Source of the DNA: Sipunculus nudus | Lineage: Eukaryota > Annelida > Sipuncula > Golfingiida > Sipunculidae | DNA: 64,000 nt | Assembly (NCBI GenBank): GCA_026874595.1 | Contig: CM049311.1 | Coordinates: 68,142,453 to 68,206,452, forward strand | Direction: 5' to 3' | Shown: positions 1-10,590 of the stretch, in pieces | How positions within the stretch are numbered: position 1 is the stretch's first letter | Layout of the letters: each line of letters begins with the position of its first letter | Made by a program: the position numbers and the translations under genes | The notes under the pieces: model-generated | Told to the model about the DNA's origin: nothing | Seen by the model: the letters and a program-made list of their open reading frames with translations, nothing else | Database searches by the model: none

Positions 1-1250
1 ATTTTGAATTCTGAAATCTAGTGTGAGATTCTGGATAACTAAGTCTGGCTTTAGATTTTGGCTTCCTAAATCTGGTGTTAGATGGCTTGCTAAGTCTGAC
101 TTGAGCGTTTGGCTTGCTAAGTTTGGCCAGATATATTCTGATTGCTTATCTGACTTTGGATTTTGGTGAAGCTTGGCCTGATGATCTAACTTTCTCTGTC
201 TGGCATGCTCAGTCTGGCTTCAGATTTGTCTTGTTAGGCCTGGCTTGAAATTATGGCTTCAGATTCTGATTTGCTAAGTCTAGTCTGATATCCTGTCTGG
301 TTAAACTTGACTTAAGATTTTGGCATGTTTGGTCTGGCTTGAGTTTCTGATTTGCTAAGTTTAGTTTGATATTCTGTCTGGCTAAGCATGGCTTGAGATT
401 TTGGCATGTTAGGGTCTGGCTTGAGATTCTGGTTTGCTAAATCTGTTACCTGATATTCTGTCTGGCTAAGCATAGCTTGAGATTTTGGCATGTTAGGGTC
501 TGGCTTGAGATCCGGTTTGCTAAATCCATAACCTGATATTCTGTCTGCCTAAGCATGGCTTGAGATTTTTGCATGTTAGGGTCTGGCTAGAGATTCTGGT
601 TTGCTAAATCTATAACCTGATTTTTTGTCTGGCTAAGCATGGCTTGAGATTTTGGCATGTTTGGTCTGGCTTGAGATTCTGATTTGTTAAGTTTAGTTTG
701 ATATTCTGTCTGGCTAAGCATGGCTTGAGATTTTGGCATGTTAGGGTCTGGCTAGAGATTCTGGTTTGCTAAATCTATAACCTGATTTTCTGTCTGGCTA
801 AGCATGGCTTGAGATTTTGGCATGTTTGGTCTGAGCTGAGATTCTGATTTGCTAAGTTTAGTTTGATATTCTGTCTGGCTAAGCATGGCTTGAGATTTTG
901 GCATGTTAGGGTCTGGCTTGAGATTCTGTTTGCTAAATCTATAACCTGATATTCTGTCTGGCTCAGCATGGCTTGAGACTTTGGCATGTTTGGTCTGGCT
1001 TGAGATTCTGATTTGCAAAGTTTAGTTTGAAATTCTTTCTGGATAAGCATGGCTTGAGATTTTGGCATGTTAGGTCTGGCTTGAGATGCTGGTTTGCTAA
1101 ATCTATAGCCTGATACTGTCTGGCTAAGCCCAGCTGGCTTGAGATTTTGGTTATTTAGGTCTGGATTGAGATTCTTGTTTGCTACGTCTAGTAAACCTGG
1201 CTTAAGATTTTGGCTTGTTAGGTCTGGCTGGAGGTTTTGGTTTGCTAAGT
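1..1250. repeat. 83-bp minisatellite with dimeric higher-order structure
   Basis: Tandem array of a unit of about 83 bp built around GCTAAGCATGGCTTGAG; the anchor recurs near 381, 469, 549, 632, 712, 795, 879, 962 and 1045. Two unit variants are visible: one with GTTTAGTTTGATATTCTG, one with AATCTATAACCTGAT. They alternate over about 577-1130, giving a dimer of about 166 bp. Each unit holds shorter near-repeats of a phrase like TTGAGATTYTGG. Copies at 1-370 and 1130-1250 are more divergent, and the left edge runs off the window. Long minus-strand reading frames here are a by-product of the repeat; 83 is not a multiple of three. Confidence 0.93.
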
Positions 1251-1254
1251 GGTC

Positions 1255-1330
1255 GGACATATGCGGTTAAGGAATTGACTTTTGAGCTGAAGGTCCCTGG
1301 TTCAAAGCCCGCAGGTGTCTCATTGGCAGA
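1255..1330 (+). mobile_element. tRNA-Ser/Leu-like SINE head, fragment
   Basis: GCGGTTAAGGAATTGACTT resembles the A-box and anticodon-arm start of type II (Leu/Ser) tRNAs, and GGTTCAAAGCC 35 bases downstream fits a pol III B box. The following 100 bp is AT-rich and ends where a family A element begins (1436). The match to a true tRNA is too poor for a functional tRNA gene, so a SINE head is the better call. Assignment rests on the two boxes only. Confidence 0.45.
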
Positions 1331-1435
1331 ATAGATAAATCTTGCAAGAATCTAAAAGAATTGCTCAAATGTCTTTACAACATTTGAACGTAAAGACTTC
1401 TTGATTATTCCTAATTCAAATGCAAATGCAAATAA

Positions 1436-3010
1436 AACAAGGGACCCATGGGTCACGGCGCTCAGCTGATTGTGACAGTTATAACTGCATTACCATAGAT
1501 TTTTTGAAGTTGCAATAAAAATACTATCCTCACTACCCAAGAACTAGGGCTCAATGAGGGGGGGGGGGGGGGAGAGTTAGAACACCTTTGGATATAAATA
1601 AAGAATACAGAATAAAATTCAATGGTGCTTACAGGGTCTGGTGGGTGTTACAGCACCTGTGCATATACGTAAAGGATAAAAATTAATTTAAATGAAATTA
1701 TTTTTAAATATTTAAAAACATGCAGAGATATGGGAAACAAAGCAAATAACTTTAATTTCCATTCTACTGAGACAGGAAAATAATGAACAAATACTTGTAT
1801 TAGATCCTATTTTTTTCTTTTGTTAAGTCATTTTTTTAGTTTATAAATTTTACTATATATTTATGTATATCATATATATCTGAATATTTAAATTGATTCA
1901 CATATCTAAATTGCATCAAGATTTATACTTAATTTAGTCAGGTAACATCAAATTATGCACATAGATATATTTATATTATTTTTTAAATAATATATAATTA
2001 TTTTTAATTTGCAAAGCAATAAATATATGAAAATAACACTCCAAAATTAACAATTTTAAATTGCACCATTATTTATCCATTAATTGTTTCATATATTATC
2101 AAATTATGCCAACTGATGGGTTAAATTATACTTTGTTTAATTTTTTAAAAGGAAATAATTTCCTGATAATGCTACATCAGAACAACGTGGCACTTCTTGG
2201 AATACTTCTTGAATTAATATTTCAAGAAAAGTTGTGCATATTGGATCAAAAACAGCTTTACATTTAAAGAAATAAAGTTGACAATAACAAACCATGTATT
2301 GCAATATAATTGGTGATGGTGGTGGGGGGGGGGGGACTGGCGGGGGGGGGGGGGGTGTTGTGTTAGGGTAGGGCCCATGAGAATAAGTGTATGTTTATTA
2401 CAGCAGGGGTGTTCTGCAAATGCAGCATCACTAATAAAGTTACCTAGGCAGGGCTGTTAAGTGAGCAAGAGTGGGGTCTTGGATATACAAAATGCAAACA
2501 CATGATTAGAGCATCTGAAAAACTTCAATAATTAAAATAATTTTTAAGCTTTTACTTTCAAATTTCAGAATTCAACAGATTAAATCCACAGGTATCCCGG
2601 CTGTGAAAAATAAATTAAATATACTTACAAGAAAAAATGTGCCATGGTCAAATTTGGGCAAAATTTAAGGTACCAAATTTATATTATTGCTAATATTTTA
2701 AAAAATTTAAAAGATTTTGATCTAATTTTGGGTATACAATTAAATTTTGATTAATTAAAGTTATATTACTGAAAAAAAGTCCCTAGCTTTAACATTTTTT
2801 GGTGTTAAGTGACCAAATATTTTTCCTGATTTTTTCCCAAGTGCAATATGTTTGGGCCCATGATTTTTTTAAATTATATAATACAGACCTAATTTCTGGC
2901 ATGTACATAAAAACAATATAGAGGAATATTTACTGTAAATATGAGAAAAACAGATGAGTGGTTTTGATATTAGGCAGTCCTGAAGTTTGAAAATAGGTTT
3001 TTAATAAACA
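1436..3010 (-). mobile_element. Family A Helentron-type element (HINE), 5'-truncated copy
   Basis: Read on the minus strand, the 3' end is complete: CAGCTGAGCGCCGTGACC, then the palindromic GACCCATGGGTC hairpin, then CCTTGTT at 1436. The body holds poly(G) tracts (1559, 2325, 2341) and a segment at 2600-3005 that matches the body of the copies at 18180-18520, 29460-29900 and 55740-56150. Homology stops near 3006, before the AGCTCAG-type 5' terminus, so the 5' part is missing. No protein is encoded. A SINE-like fragment abuts the 3' end. Confidence 0.75.
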
Positions 3011-3182
3011 AAGCCTATAGGCCTAATGCGAACCTGTGCATTGGGAAATACACCAGGTATAATGCTTCAATGCTGGACCATTACTTTTCATGTATATGAA
3101 CAATGCAAGTACTAAACATTTTGAAAAAGAAATAATTACACAAACATCATTGCTGAAATTCTGGCATGGGTGCACACAACAA

Positions 3183-5078
3183 AACTAGATGTGTCGGAAC
3201 GACACGAATGCCCCCGCCTTGGACAAATTAGAAACATTTGTAAAATTTGGAAAATTTTTTAAGTTCAGGAGGTGTCGTATGGTCAAAAGTAGGTCAACAA
3301 GGGCAAAATGCAAACTCGATTTGTAACGGGTCATTATCAAGCAACACACCAAAAATCATGCCAGTATATGCAGGCATTGTGAAAAAAAGTCCATACATGT
3401 GCATTTTCCATAAAAATTTCTGTCTTTCATGAAATTTTCTATGTTTAGGATCCGTAAAACAATCAAAAGTAGGTCAACCAGGATGAAACGCAAACTCGAT
3501 CTGTAACTGTCATTATCTGCCCACACAAAAAAAATCAGGGTGGTATCTGCAGGCACTGAGGAAAAAAGTCAGTACATATGCATTTGTTATGAAAATTTAT
3601 ATTTTTCATGAAACTTTCTATGTTCAGGAGCAGTCAAATGGTCAAAAGTAGGTCAACTGAGACAAAACAAGAACTCGATCTGTAACTGGTCATTATCTGC
3701 CTACACACCAAAAATCAGGCCCATATGTGCAGGCACTGCAAAAAAAAGTCCATACATGTGCACCTTTTTTATGAAATTTTCTATGTTAGAGCACCGTCAA
3801 ACGGTCAAAAATAGGTCAACTGGGACAAAACGTGAACTCCATCTGTAACTGGTCAATATCTGCCGACACACCAAAATTCAGGCCAATATCTGCAGGCATT
3901 GCGAAAAAACGTCTGTACATGTGTATTTGTCATGAAATTTCATATTTTTCATGAAATTTTCTATGTTCAGGAGCCGTAAAACGGTCAAAAGTAAGTCAAC
4001 CGGGACGAAACGCGAACTCGATCTGTAACTGGTCTATATCTGCCAACACACCAAAAATTAGACCAATATCTGCAGGCACTGCGAAAAAAAGTCCGTACAT
4101 GTGTATCTGTCATGAATATTTCTATTTTTCATGAAAATTTCTAAGTTTAGGAGCCGTAAAACGGTCAAAAGTAGGTCAACCAGGACGAAACGCAAACTCA
4201 ATCTGTAACTGGTCTATATCTGTCCACACACCAAAAATCAGGCCAATATCTGCAGGCACTGAGAGAGAAAAAACGTACATGTGTATTTGTCATGAAATTT
4301 CATATTTTTCATGAAATTTTCTATGTTCAGGAGCCGTAAAACCGTCAAAAGTAGGTCAACCAGGACGAAATGCGAACTTGATCTGTAACTGGTCAATATC
4401 TGCTCACACACCAAAAATCAGGCCAAAATCTGCAGGCATTGCGAAAAAAAGTCTGTACATGTGTATCTGTCATGAATATTTCTATTTTTCATGAAATTTT
4501 CTAAGTTTAGGAGCTGTAAAACGGTCAAAAGTAGGTCAACCAGGACGAAACGCGAACTCGATCTGTAACTGGTCTATATCTGCTCACACACCAAAAATTA
4601 GGCCAATATCTGCAGGCATTGCGGAAAAAAAAGTCCGTACATGTGTATCTGTCATGAATATTTCTATTTTTCATGAAATTTTCTAAGTTTAGGAGCCGTA
4701 AAACGGTCAAAAGTAGGTCAACCAGGAAGAAACGCGAACTCGATCTGTAACTGGTCTATATCTGCTCACACACCAAAAATCAGGCCAATATCTGCAGGCA
4801 TTGCGAAAAAAAAGTCCGTACATGTGTATCTGTCATGAATATTTCTATTTTTCATGAAATTTTCTAAGTTTAGGAGCCGTAAAACGGTCAAAAGTAGGTC
4901 AACCGGGACGAAACGCGAACTCGATCTGTAACTGGTCTATATCTGCCCACACACCAAAAATCAGGCCAATATCTGCAGGCATTGCGAAAAAAAGTCCGTA
5001 CAACTGTTTCATTTCGGAATGACGGAATGACGGACATGGGTAAAACTATATGCCCCGGCCACTTTGTGGCGGGGGCAT
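3183..5078 (-). mobile_element. Family D Helentron-type element with ~10 x 180-bp internal array
   Basis: On the minus strand the 5' end begins ATGCCCCCGCCAC and folds as a hairpin (GCCAC-AAA-GTGGC inside a GCCCC/GGGGC stem, 5050-5078). The 3' end carries the reverse complement GGCGGGGGCAT, a TGTCG-TTC-CGACA hairpin and the tail ATCTAGTT (3183-3220). Between them lie about ten tandem copies of a 175-183 bp unit, anchored by GGTCAAAAGTAGGTCAAC near 3281, 3463, 3638, 3801, 3983, 4163, 4345, 4525, 4705 and 4885. Copies from 3960 onward are the most alike, as expected from recent array growth. Short frames inside it are repeat artefacts. Confidence 0.82.
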
Positions 5079-5550
5079 AAAAATTACTTCATTACTAATT
5101 GAGGGATCATATTGTTAAGTGAGACAAGAACCAGCCATTCAGTGAAATCATGGCTATGTGATCATGCAATGTCTTATGTGTTCATCTCCAGGAAACAGGG
5201 ATATGCACCGTATATGTCATTTAATGTACTGGTGTACCTCTAAAACTTGATACAGAAAAAGGAACTTTCTAAACAACGTACAGGAACAAATACAGTAAAA
5301 AAAACTAAAAATGTGTTAAAACTAGACATATACCTTGTAATCACAGGTGCCAAATTATCCCAAGACAATTAATTCCCCCCCCCCCCACCTTGAAGAATAG
5401 GCCTTTATCTTCAAAAGCATAGACTGACACCTGGCAAGCCACCATGGTTTCTTCCATCTATCAACTATCAAGTGGTAATGGTGGGGGTATTAATAGGTGC
5501 AAAAACAAGAAAATGATTATAGGTGGTGACACCAGTTTACTGTACATGAC
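5079..5550. other. Intergenic, no gene seen
   Basis: AT-rich spacer between a family D element and a family B fragment. It holds a poly(C) tract at about 5375-5388 and nothing else I can assign. The 76-codon frame at 5444 has no recognisable motif. Confidence 0.5.
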
Positions 5551-5826
5551 AATGCCTTCCAAGATCTTTTTTTTTTATCCATTCACCATTCATCTGATAT
5601 TTAAGAATTTGTGTGATTTTCAGCAAAGTTGGACCTATTTAAGGTCAAGGTCACTCTCCTACTCAAGGTCATGATCCCCATTACATAAGCTTTGTCCTCT
5701 CCCCCATATCTATGCGCATGTCAAGTTTGGTAAAGATCCGGGAAATCTTCCACAAATTATCTCATCCAAAATCCCCGCTACGCGACCGTGCCTTAACCAT
5801 ATTATCCTGACTTTGTCTGGGGATAA
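5551..5826 (-). mobile_element. Family B Helentron-type fragment (5' end only)
   Basis: Reverse complement of the first ~270 bp of the element at 36226. It has the terminal hairpin (ATCCCCAGAC-AAA-GTCAGGAT), then shared text on GGTCAAGGTCAC, TTGGTAAAG and a CACACAAATTCTT segment near the inner edge. It lacks the array and 3' end, so it is a 5' relic oriented on the minus strand with its terminus near 5825. Confidence 0.72.
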
Positions 5827-6777
5827 AATAAAATAAATGTATAGATGGGACAACCAGTCTTGTACAGCTGAAAGGGCTGTCAATGATCAACTGGCTTACC
5901 TTGAAATTTTAAACATACCATGAAACTGTTATAGTATAATGAGATATCTTATTCAAAGTATGAATACCATGCATAAATCAGCTGTCACATCTGTAATTTG
6001 CAAATGTGTCCACAACAGTTCTGAAGAACTAGCTGGGCTGATTTTCTTCCTTTTTTACATGGCGACAATGATTTATGTGCAAATGATGTATTGCAGTGTT
6101 TAATTTTGGGTGGTTAAAAGCAACATTTTTGTTTGCAGCCGAGCTAGAACATTACCACTTCCGATTTAAATCCAAGTGCTCAAAACACCAAAATGTGCTA
6201 AACTTGCAAAATATTGGTCACAGTGACCTAATTTTGGGTATGCAAGGAGATTTACTATAATTACCATCACTGAATATTTAGTAAGAACTTCCTTGTTGAA
6301 ACTGTTACAATTTGTGCTCTGTTAATGGCTGGATGACAGACAAGCAGTGGTTTCTGTAGCTGACTTACAATCAAATGAATTAAAAATTCAATCATTTTTG
6401 GAGGTGTGTGGAGGCTATGTTTATAGATTTTACTTTCATGAGGGAAAAACCTAATACAAATATAACAAGTTACAGGAGATTTTTACATTAAATATTAAAC
6501 AAATACAGATGACATAATGCAAGCACATGGCACTACTCAACCTGTCCATGAGACAGCCTATGAGGAAATTTACCAGATATATTTATGACAGGGAAAACCA
6601 ATTTTAAGTGCTAAAAGTGTGAGCTACACTTAATCAATTGGAACACTCACATGGCTTTGTTACATGCTGACTTTTCACAAAAGCTCTGGCATGACCATTT
6701 TAATCAGTTTTTGCAATATATATGAAGAGATTATTCTGGGTACTAAATGCCTTTTGAATATTTATATATATATATAT
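5827..6777. other. Intergenic, no gene seen
   Basis: AT-rich, about 950 bp. I see no splice-compatible coding segment. Segments at 6140-6300 (CCAAAATGTGC, CAGTGACCTAATTTTGGG) faintly resemble family A body text. It ends in a (TA)n run that leads into the fold-back element. Confidence 0.4.
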
Positions 6778-7930
6778 GTCAAGGCCCAGATTAGAACCTG
6801 GTCCAATTTAAAACTGGGCCAGATTTGGACTGGCCAAGATCAAAATTCTAATCTGGGCCAAACCAGTTTTAAACTGGGCCAGCCCAGATTAAAATTTTGA
6901 TTTGGGCCGGTCCAGATTAAAATCCTGTGGTGAAGGATTCAGGATTTAAATCTGGTCTGGACTGATTTTAAACTGGGCTGGTCCAGATAAGAATTTTGAT
7001 CTGGGCTGGTTAAGTTGATTATCATGTGGTGGACTGATTTTAAACTGGGCTGGCCCAGACCAAAATTTCAATCTGGGCTCGTCAAGATTACAATCCTGTG
7101 GTGGACTGATTTTAAACTGGGCCTAACCAGATCAGAATCCTAATCTAATCTTAGGCTAGCTTGATTTATATCATCTTAAATCAGATAATACAGTAAACAT
7201 TCATTCCATAATTAAATACCAGCTTTAACAATTTATAAGTGAACAAAAGTAATTTATCAGTCTTGATGCTCATTTGGGTGAGCAGCATGACATTGTGCCC
7301 TAACATGGGGCTAGGGAGAGGTTTGTGATACCATTTCTGTAATTTTCAATAGCAGAAAATCCACAGCTGAGAAAATGATATGATTGTTGTCATTTGTCAG
7401 TCTCAAAAATAGAGGTGAACATGAGTGAAAATGGGATTTAGAATTATAATTCATAGGGTGACAGACATGGTGGAGTTTTCACTTTGTAGTAATAATAACT
7501 TAATTTTTAATAACTTAAAAAAAGCTAATCTATTAACTGATAACTAATGTAAATTGAAGATAGTTAAAAGCTGCAATACAAATATTAAAGTCAAATATAG
7601 TGTAAATGAAGCCAGCATAGGAGTAGATTAGGATTCTGATCTGGGCTGGTCCAGTTTAAAATCACTCCACCACAGGATTGTTAACTTGACCGGCCCAGAT
7701 CAAAATTCTAATCTGGGCTGGCCCAGTTTCAAATCAGTCCAGACAAGACTTAAATCCTGAAGCCTTCACCACAGGATTTTATTCTGGACCGGCCCAGATC
7801 AAAATTTTAATCAGGGCTGGCCCAGTTTAAAACTGGTCTGGCCCAGATTAGAATTTTGATCTTGGCCAGTCCAAATCAAAATTTTGATCTGGGCTGGCGC
7901 AGTTTTAAATTGGGCCAGATTCTAATCTGG
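6778..7930. mobile_element. Fold-back element, copy 1 (GGCCCAGAT arms)
   Basis: Ends are inverted: it opens GTCAAGGCCCAGATTAGAA and closes TTCTAATCTGGGCCTTGAC. Both arms (6778-7150 and 7620-7930) are strings of ~50-bp, partly palindromic repeats around AAACTGGGCC and CCAGATCAAAATT. The centre (7150-7620) is ordinary AT-rich DNA shared with copy 2. The left flank is (TA)n; the right flank is (CA)n followed by (TA)n. No coding capacity. The class is uncertain: a MITE or fold-back DNA element fits, and inverted amplification of a satellite is the alternative. Confidence 0.75.
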
Positions 7931-7936
7931 GCCTTG

Positions 7937-7981
<45 letters not shown>
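7931..7981. repeat. (CA)n(TA)n microsatellite
   Basis: About 15 CA units followed by about 10 TA units directly after the right arm of fold-back copy 1. Confidence 0.95.
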
Positions 7982-8436
7982 AACTGTGGTTGGCTTCATG
8001 TTCCCAAGGCTAAAATTTCTCAATTTCTCCATTTTTAATGTTTCGCGAGGGGTTCATTTTCACGATCTCACCAGAACCTATATCAAATCTTTGGTAAAGC
8101 CATAACTGTTTGTATTATAAATTGAGAATAAGTCATGATTTTGTGATATTCTTCTCATAGAACGATGGGCCCGTACACACAGCACAGGTATAGTTTAGTT
8201 CAAATATAAGGGAACGTTTTCCCTATACCTGCATGGATGTTACTTATTATAACATTTCTCACTGTTCTAACCTTTTCCCATACAAGTATTGGCTACACTT
8301 TATAAGAAGGAAATACTCAACTGGCCAATTATTTCCAAGGGTTTCATTTTCGCGATTATTTCCCATTCTCGAATATCCCAAAATTAAAACCCTCTCAAAC
8401 AAAAAGCGCAACCACAGTATATATATATGTATATAT
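7982..8436. other. Spacer between fold-back copies
   Basis: 455 bp with no recognised gene. TTTCGCGAGGGGTTCATTTT at 8041 and AGGGTTTCATTTTCGCGA at 8338 share a TTTCRCGA/GGTTTCATTTTC theme. The left end of copy 2 is again preceded by TA repeats. Confidence 0.4.
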
Positions 8437-9552
8437 GTCGAGGCCCAGATTTGAATCTGGCCCAATTTAAAACTGGGCCAGCCCAGATCAAAATTTTGAT
8501 TTGGAAAGGCCCAGATCAAAATTCTAATCTGGGCCAGACCAGTTTTAAACTGGGCCAACCCAGATTAAAATTTTTATCTCAGCCAACCAGATTAAAATCC
8601 TGTCACCGACAGGTGAAGACTTCAGGATTTAAATCTGGTCTGGACTAATTTTAAACAGGACAAGCCCAGATCAGAATCCTAATGTATTCCTAGGCTGGCT
8701 TCAATTATACTCTATTTACCTAGCTAGCCTTTAATCAATTCAAAGAATTTTTAAAGCATTGTAAGTCCATAATAATTAATATTTTATGAATTTATTTTTA
8801 TTTATTTTATATACCCAAATAAAATCAGGACTGATAAATTACTTTTGTTCACTTATAAATGAGTAAAGCTGGTATTTAATTATGCATGTATATATTTAAT
8901 ATTACACATGTAATTTTGATATTCAGAACAGAAAATTATCTCAGTTAAGTTGAAAATTTTGATATTAAGTCAAGCAGATGTCTCAGAACTGACAGATATT
9001 CTAAACTGTGATTAATTATGGTAGTTTGTTCACGTGAAGTTCAAATGTGAACTTGCATGCTTGAAGAATAGATGAAACCAAAGAAGCGCATTACATTTGT
9101 TCATTAGCTTTTTCCTCACTAAAATATTTTAAATGATGTTGTTCATAATGTGTTTTTGTGCCCTTCAAAATGGTGTATCTGGAATAAATGTTTACTGTAT
9201 TATCTGATTTAAGATGATAAAAATCAAGCTAGACTAAGATTAGATTAGGATTCTGATCTGGTCAGGCCCAGTTTAAAATCAGTCCTCCACAGATTGTAAT
9301 CTTGACTACCCCAGATTATAATTTTGATCTGGGCCGGCACAGTTTATAATCGGTCCAGTGACTGTCCACAAGATTGTAAACTAAACCAGCCCAGATCAAA
9401 TTCTAATCTGGGCCAGCCCAGTTTAAATTCAGTCCAGACCACCACAGGATTTAAATCTGATCCGGCCTAGACTAGAATTTTGATCTGGGCTTGTCCAAAT
9501 CAAAACTTTGATCTGGGCTGGCCCACTTTTAAACTGACCCAGATTAGTGACG
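8437..9552. mobile_element. Fold-back element, copy 2 (GGCCCAGAT arms)
   Basis: Same family as 6778-7930. The left arm starts GTCGAGGCCCAGATT; the right arm ends CTGACCCAGATTAGTGAC, having lost the outermost ~13 bp relative to the left. The segment at 9170-9260 is the reverse complement of 7120-7210 in copy 1, which shows the centre is shared in inverted form. TA microsatellites flank both sides. No protein encoded. Confidence 0.75.

Positions 9553-9553
<1 letters not shown>

Positions 9554-9636
<83 letters not shown>
9554..9636. repeat. (TA)n(GA)n compound microsatellite
   Basis: A TA run of about 28 units passing into about 13 GA units, immediately right of fold-back copy 2. Confidence 0.96.
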
Positions 9637-9638
<2 letters not shown>

Positions 9639-10338
9639 ACTAAATGAGATAACAGAATCAAAGTGACAGTAGAAAATTAAAATGGCTAAAATAGTGTTCA
9701 AATTTGCAAACCATTACTGCTAAATCTGTTGGGAAGCTGTATAGTGGTTACCAATTTAGCCTGATGAAGCAATATTAAACGCAGGGCAGTGCAGCATGTC
9801 ATGTGACCACAAGGGAATACGCTTGAAGTTAAGCATCAGAATTAAGTGCAGAGATACCTGATTAAGCCCAATCATGTCCCATCCATTGACCTTGCCATAC
9901 CTCATGGCAATCATAATCTCCCTGTAGAATTCCACACGTCGTAAATGGATTCATCCAGAGTTCAACTTGGTATTAACCCCCTAGCTGGTGTAACTTTATA
10001 CACAGACTTAACAGCATTTTCAGGATTTTCAAGACCAGAATATTCCATTCTGGCATTAGTAACTTCACCTGGATACTTTGATGTTTCAACCACTTGTATA
10101 ATTCAGAATTTAATTTGGGATTTCTTTGGTCTCTGAATGACTCTAATTCAGTCAAACTTGGCAGAGAAGTGAAACTGATCACACATTTTTGCACAAGAAA
10201 ATTTCACATTTGCATTCTCTTTCAAATTAACATTTTTCATTTCTGAAATTTATTTCCTGATTTACCGGCCATTTTGTAAATTTGGTGCAATAATAAATAA
10301 TGATTATGAGTTTGAATAAATTCTGAATTGTATATGGG
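9637..10338. other. Intergenic, no gene seen
   Basis: About 700 bp, AT-rich. Short frames on both strands at 9945-10194 overlap each other and show no motif or splice context. Confidence 0.4.
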
Positions 10339-10590
10339 TGTGTGTGTGTGATGGTGTGTGTGTGCAGAGAAGGGGTAGAAAGGCAGAAAAAGATTGACAG
10401 ACAGAGAAAGACAGACAGACTGAGAGAGAGACCAACAGAGACAGAGTGTGACAGAGAAACATAGGTAGAAAGAAAGAGAAGGACAGAGAGAGAAAAACAC
10501 CAAAAGAGAAAGAAAAGTGATGAGGACAACAACAGCAAACCAGAGACACAGACAAAGTGAGAAAAAAGAATGGGAGATAGAAAGATAAAC
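10339..10590 (+). repeat. Purine-rich, strand-biased tract
   Basis: GTGTGTGTGTG followed by about 230 bp dominated by GAGA, GACAGA and AAAGA motifs on the + strand. The open minus-strand frames across it encode only Ser/Leu/Phe-rich low-complexity text and are not genes. Confidence 0.85.

Noticed and set aside
752-1260. Open minus-strand frames of 88 and 161 codons with repeating Asn-Leu-Lys-Pro-type peptides
   Set aside because: They lie wholly in an 83-bp minisatellite, the unit is not a multiple of three, and the frame drifts between copies.
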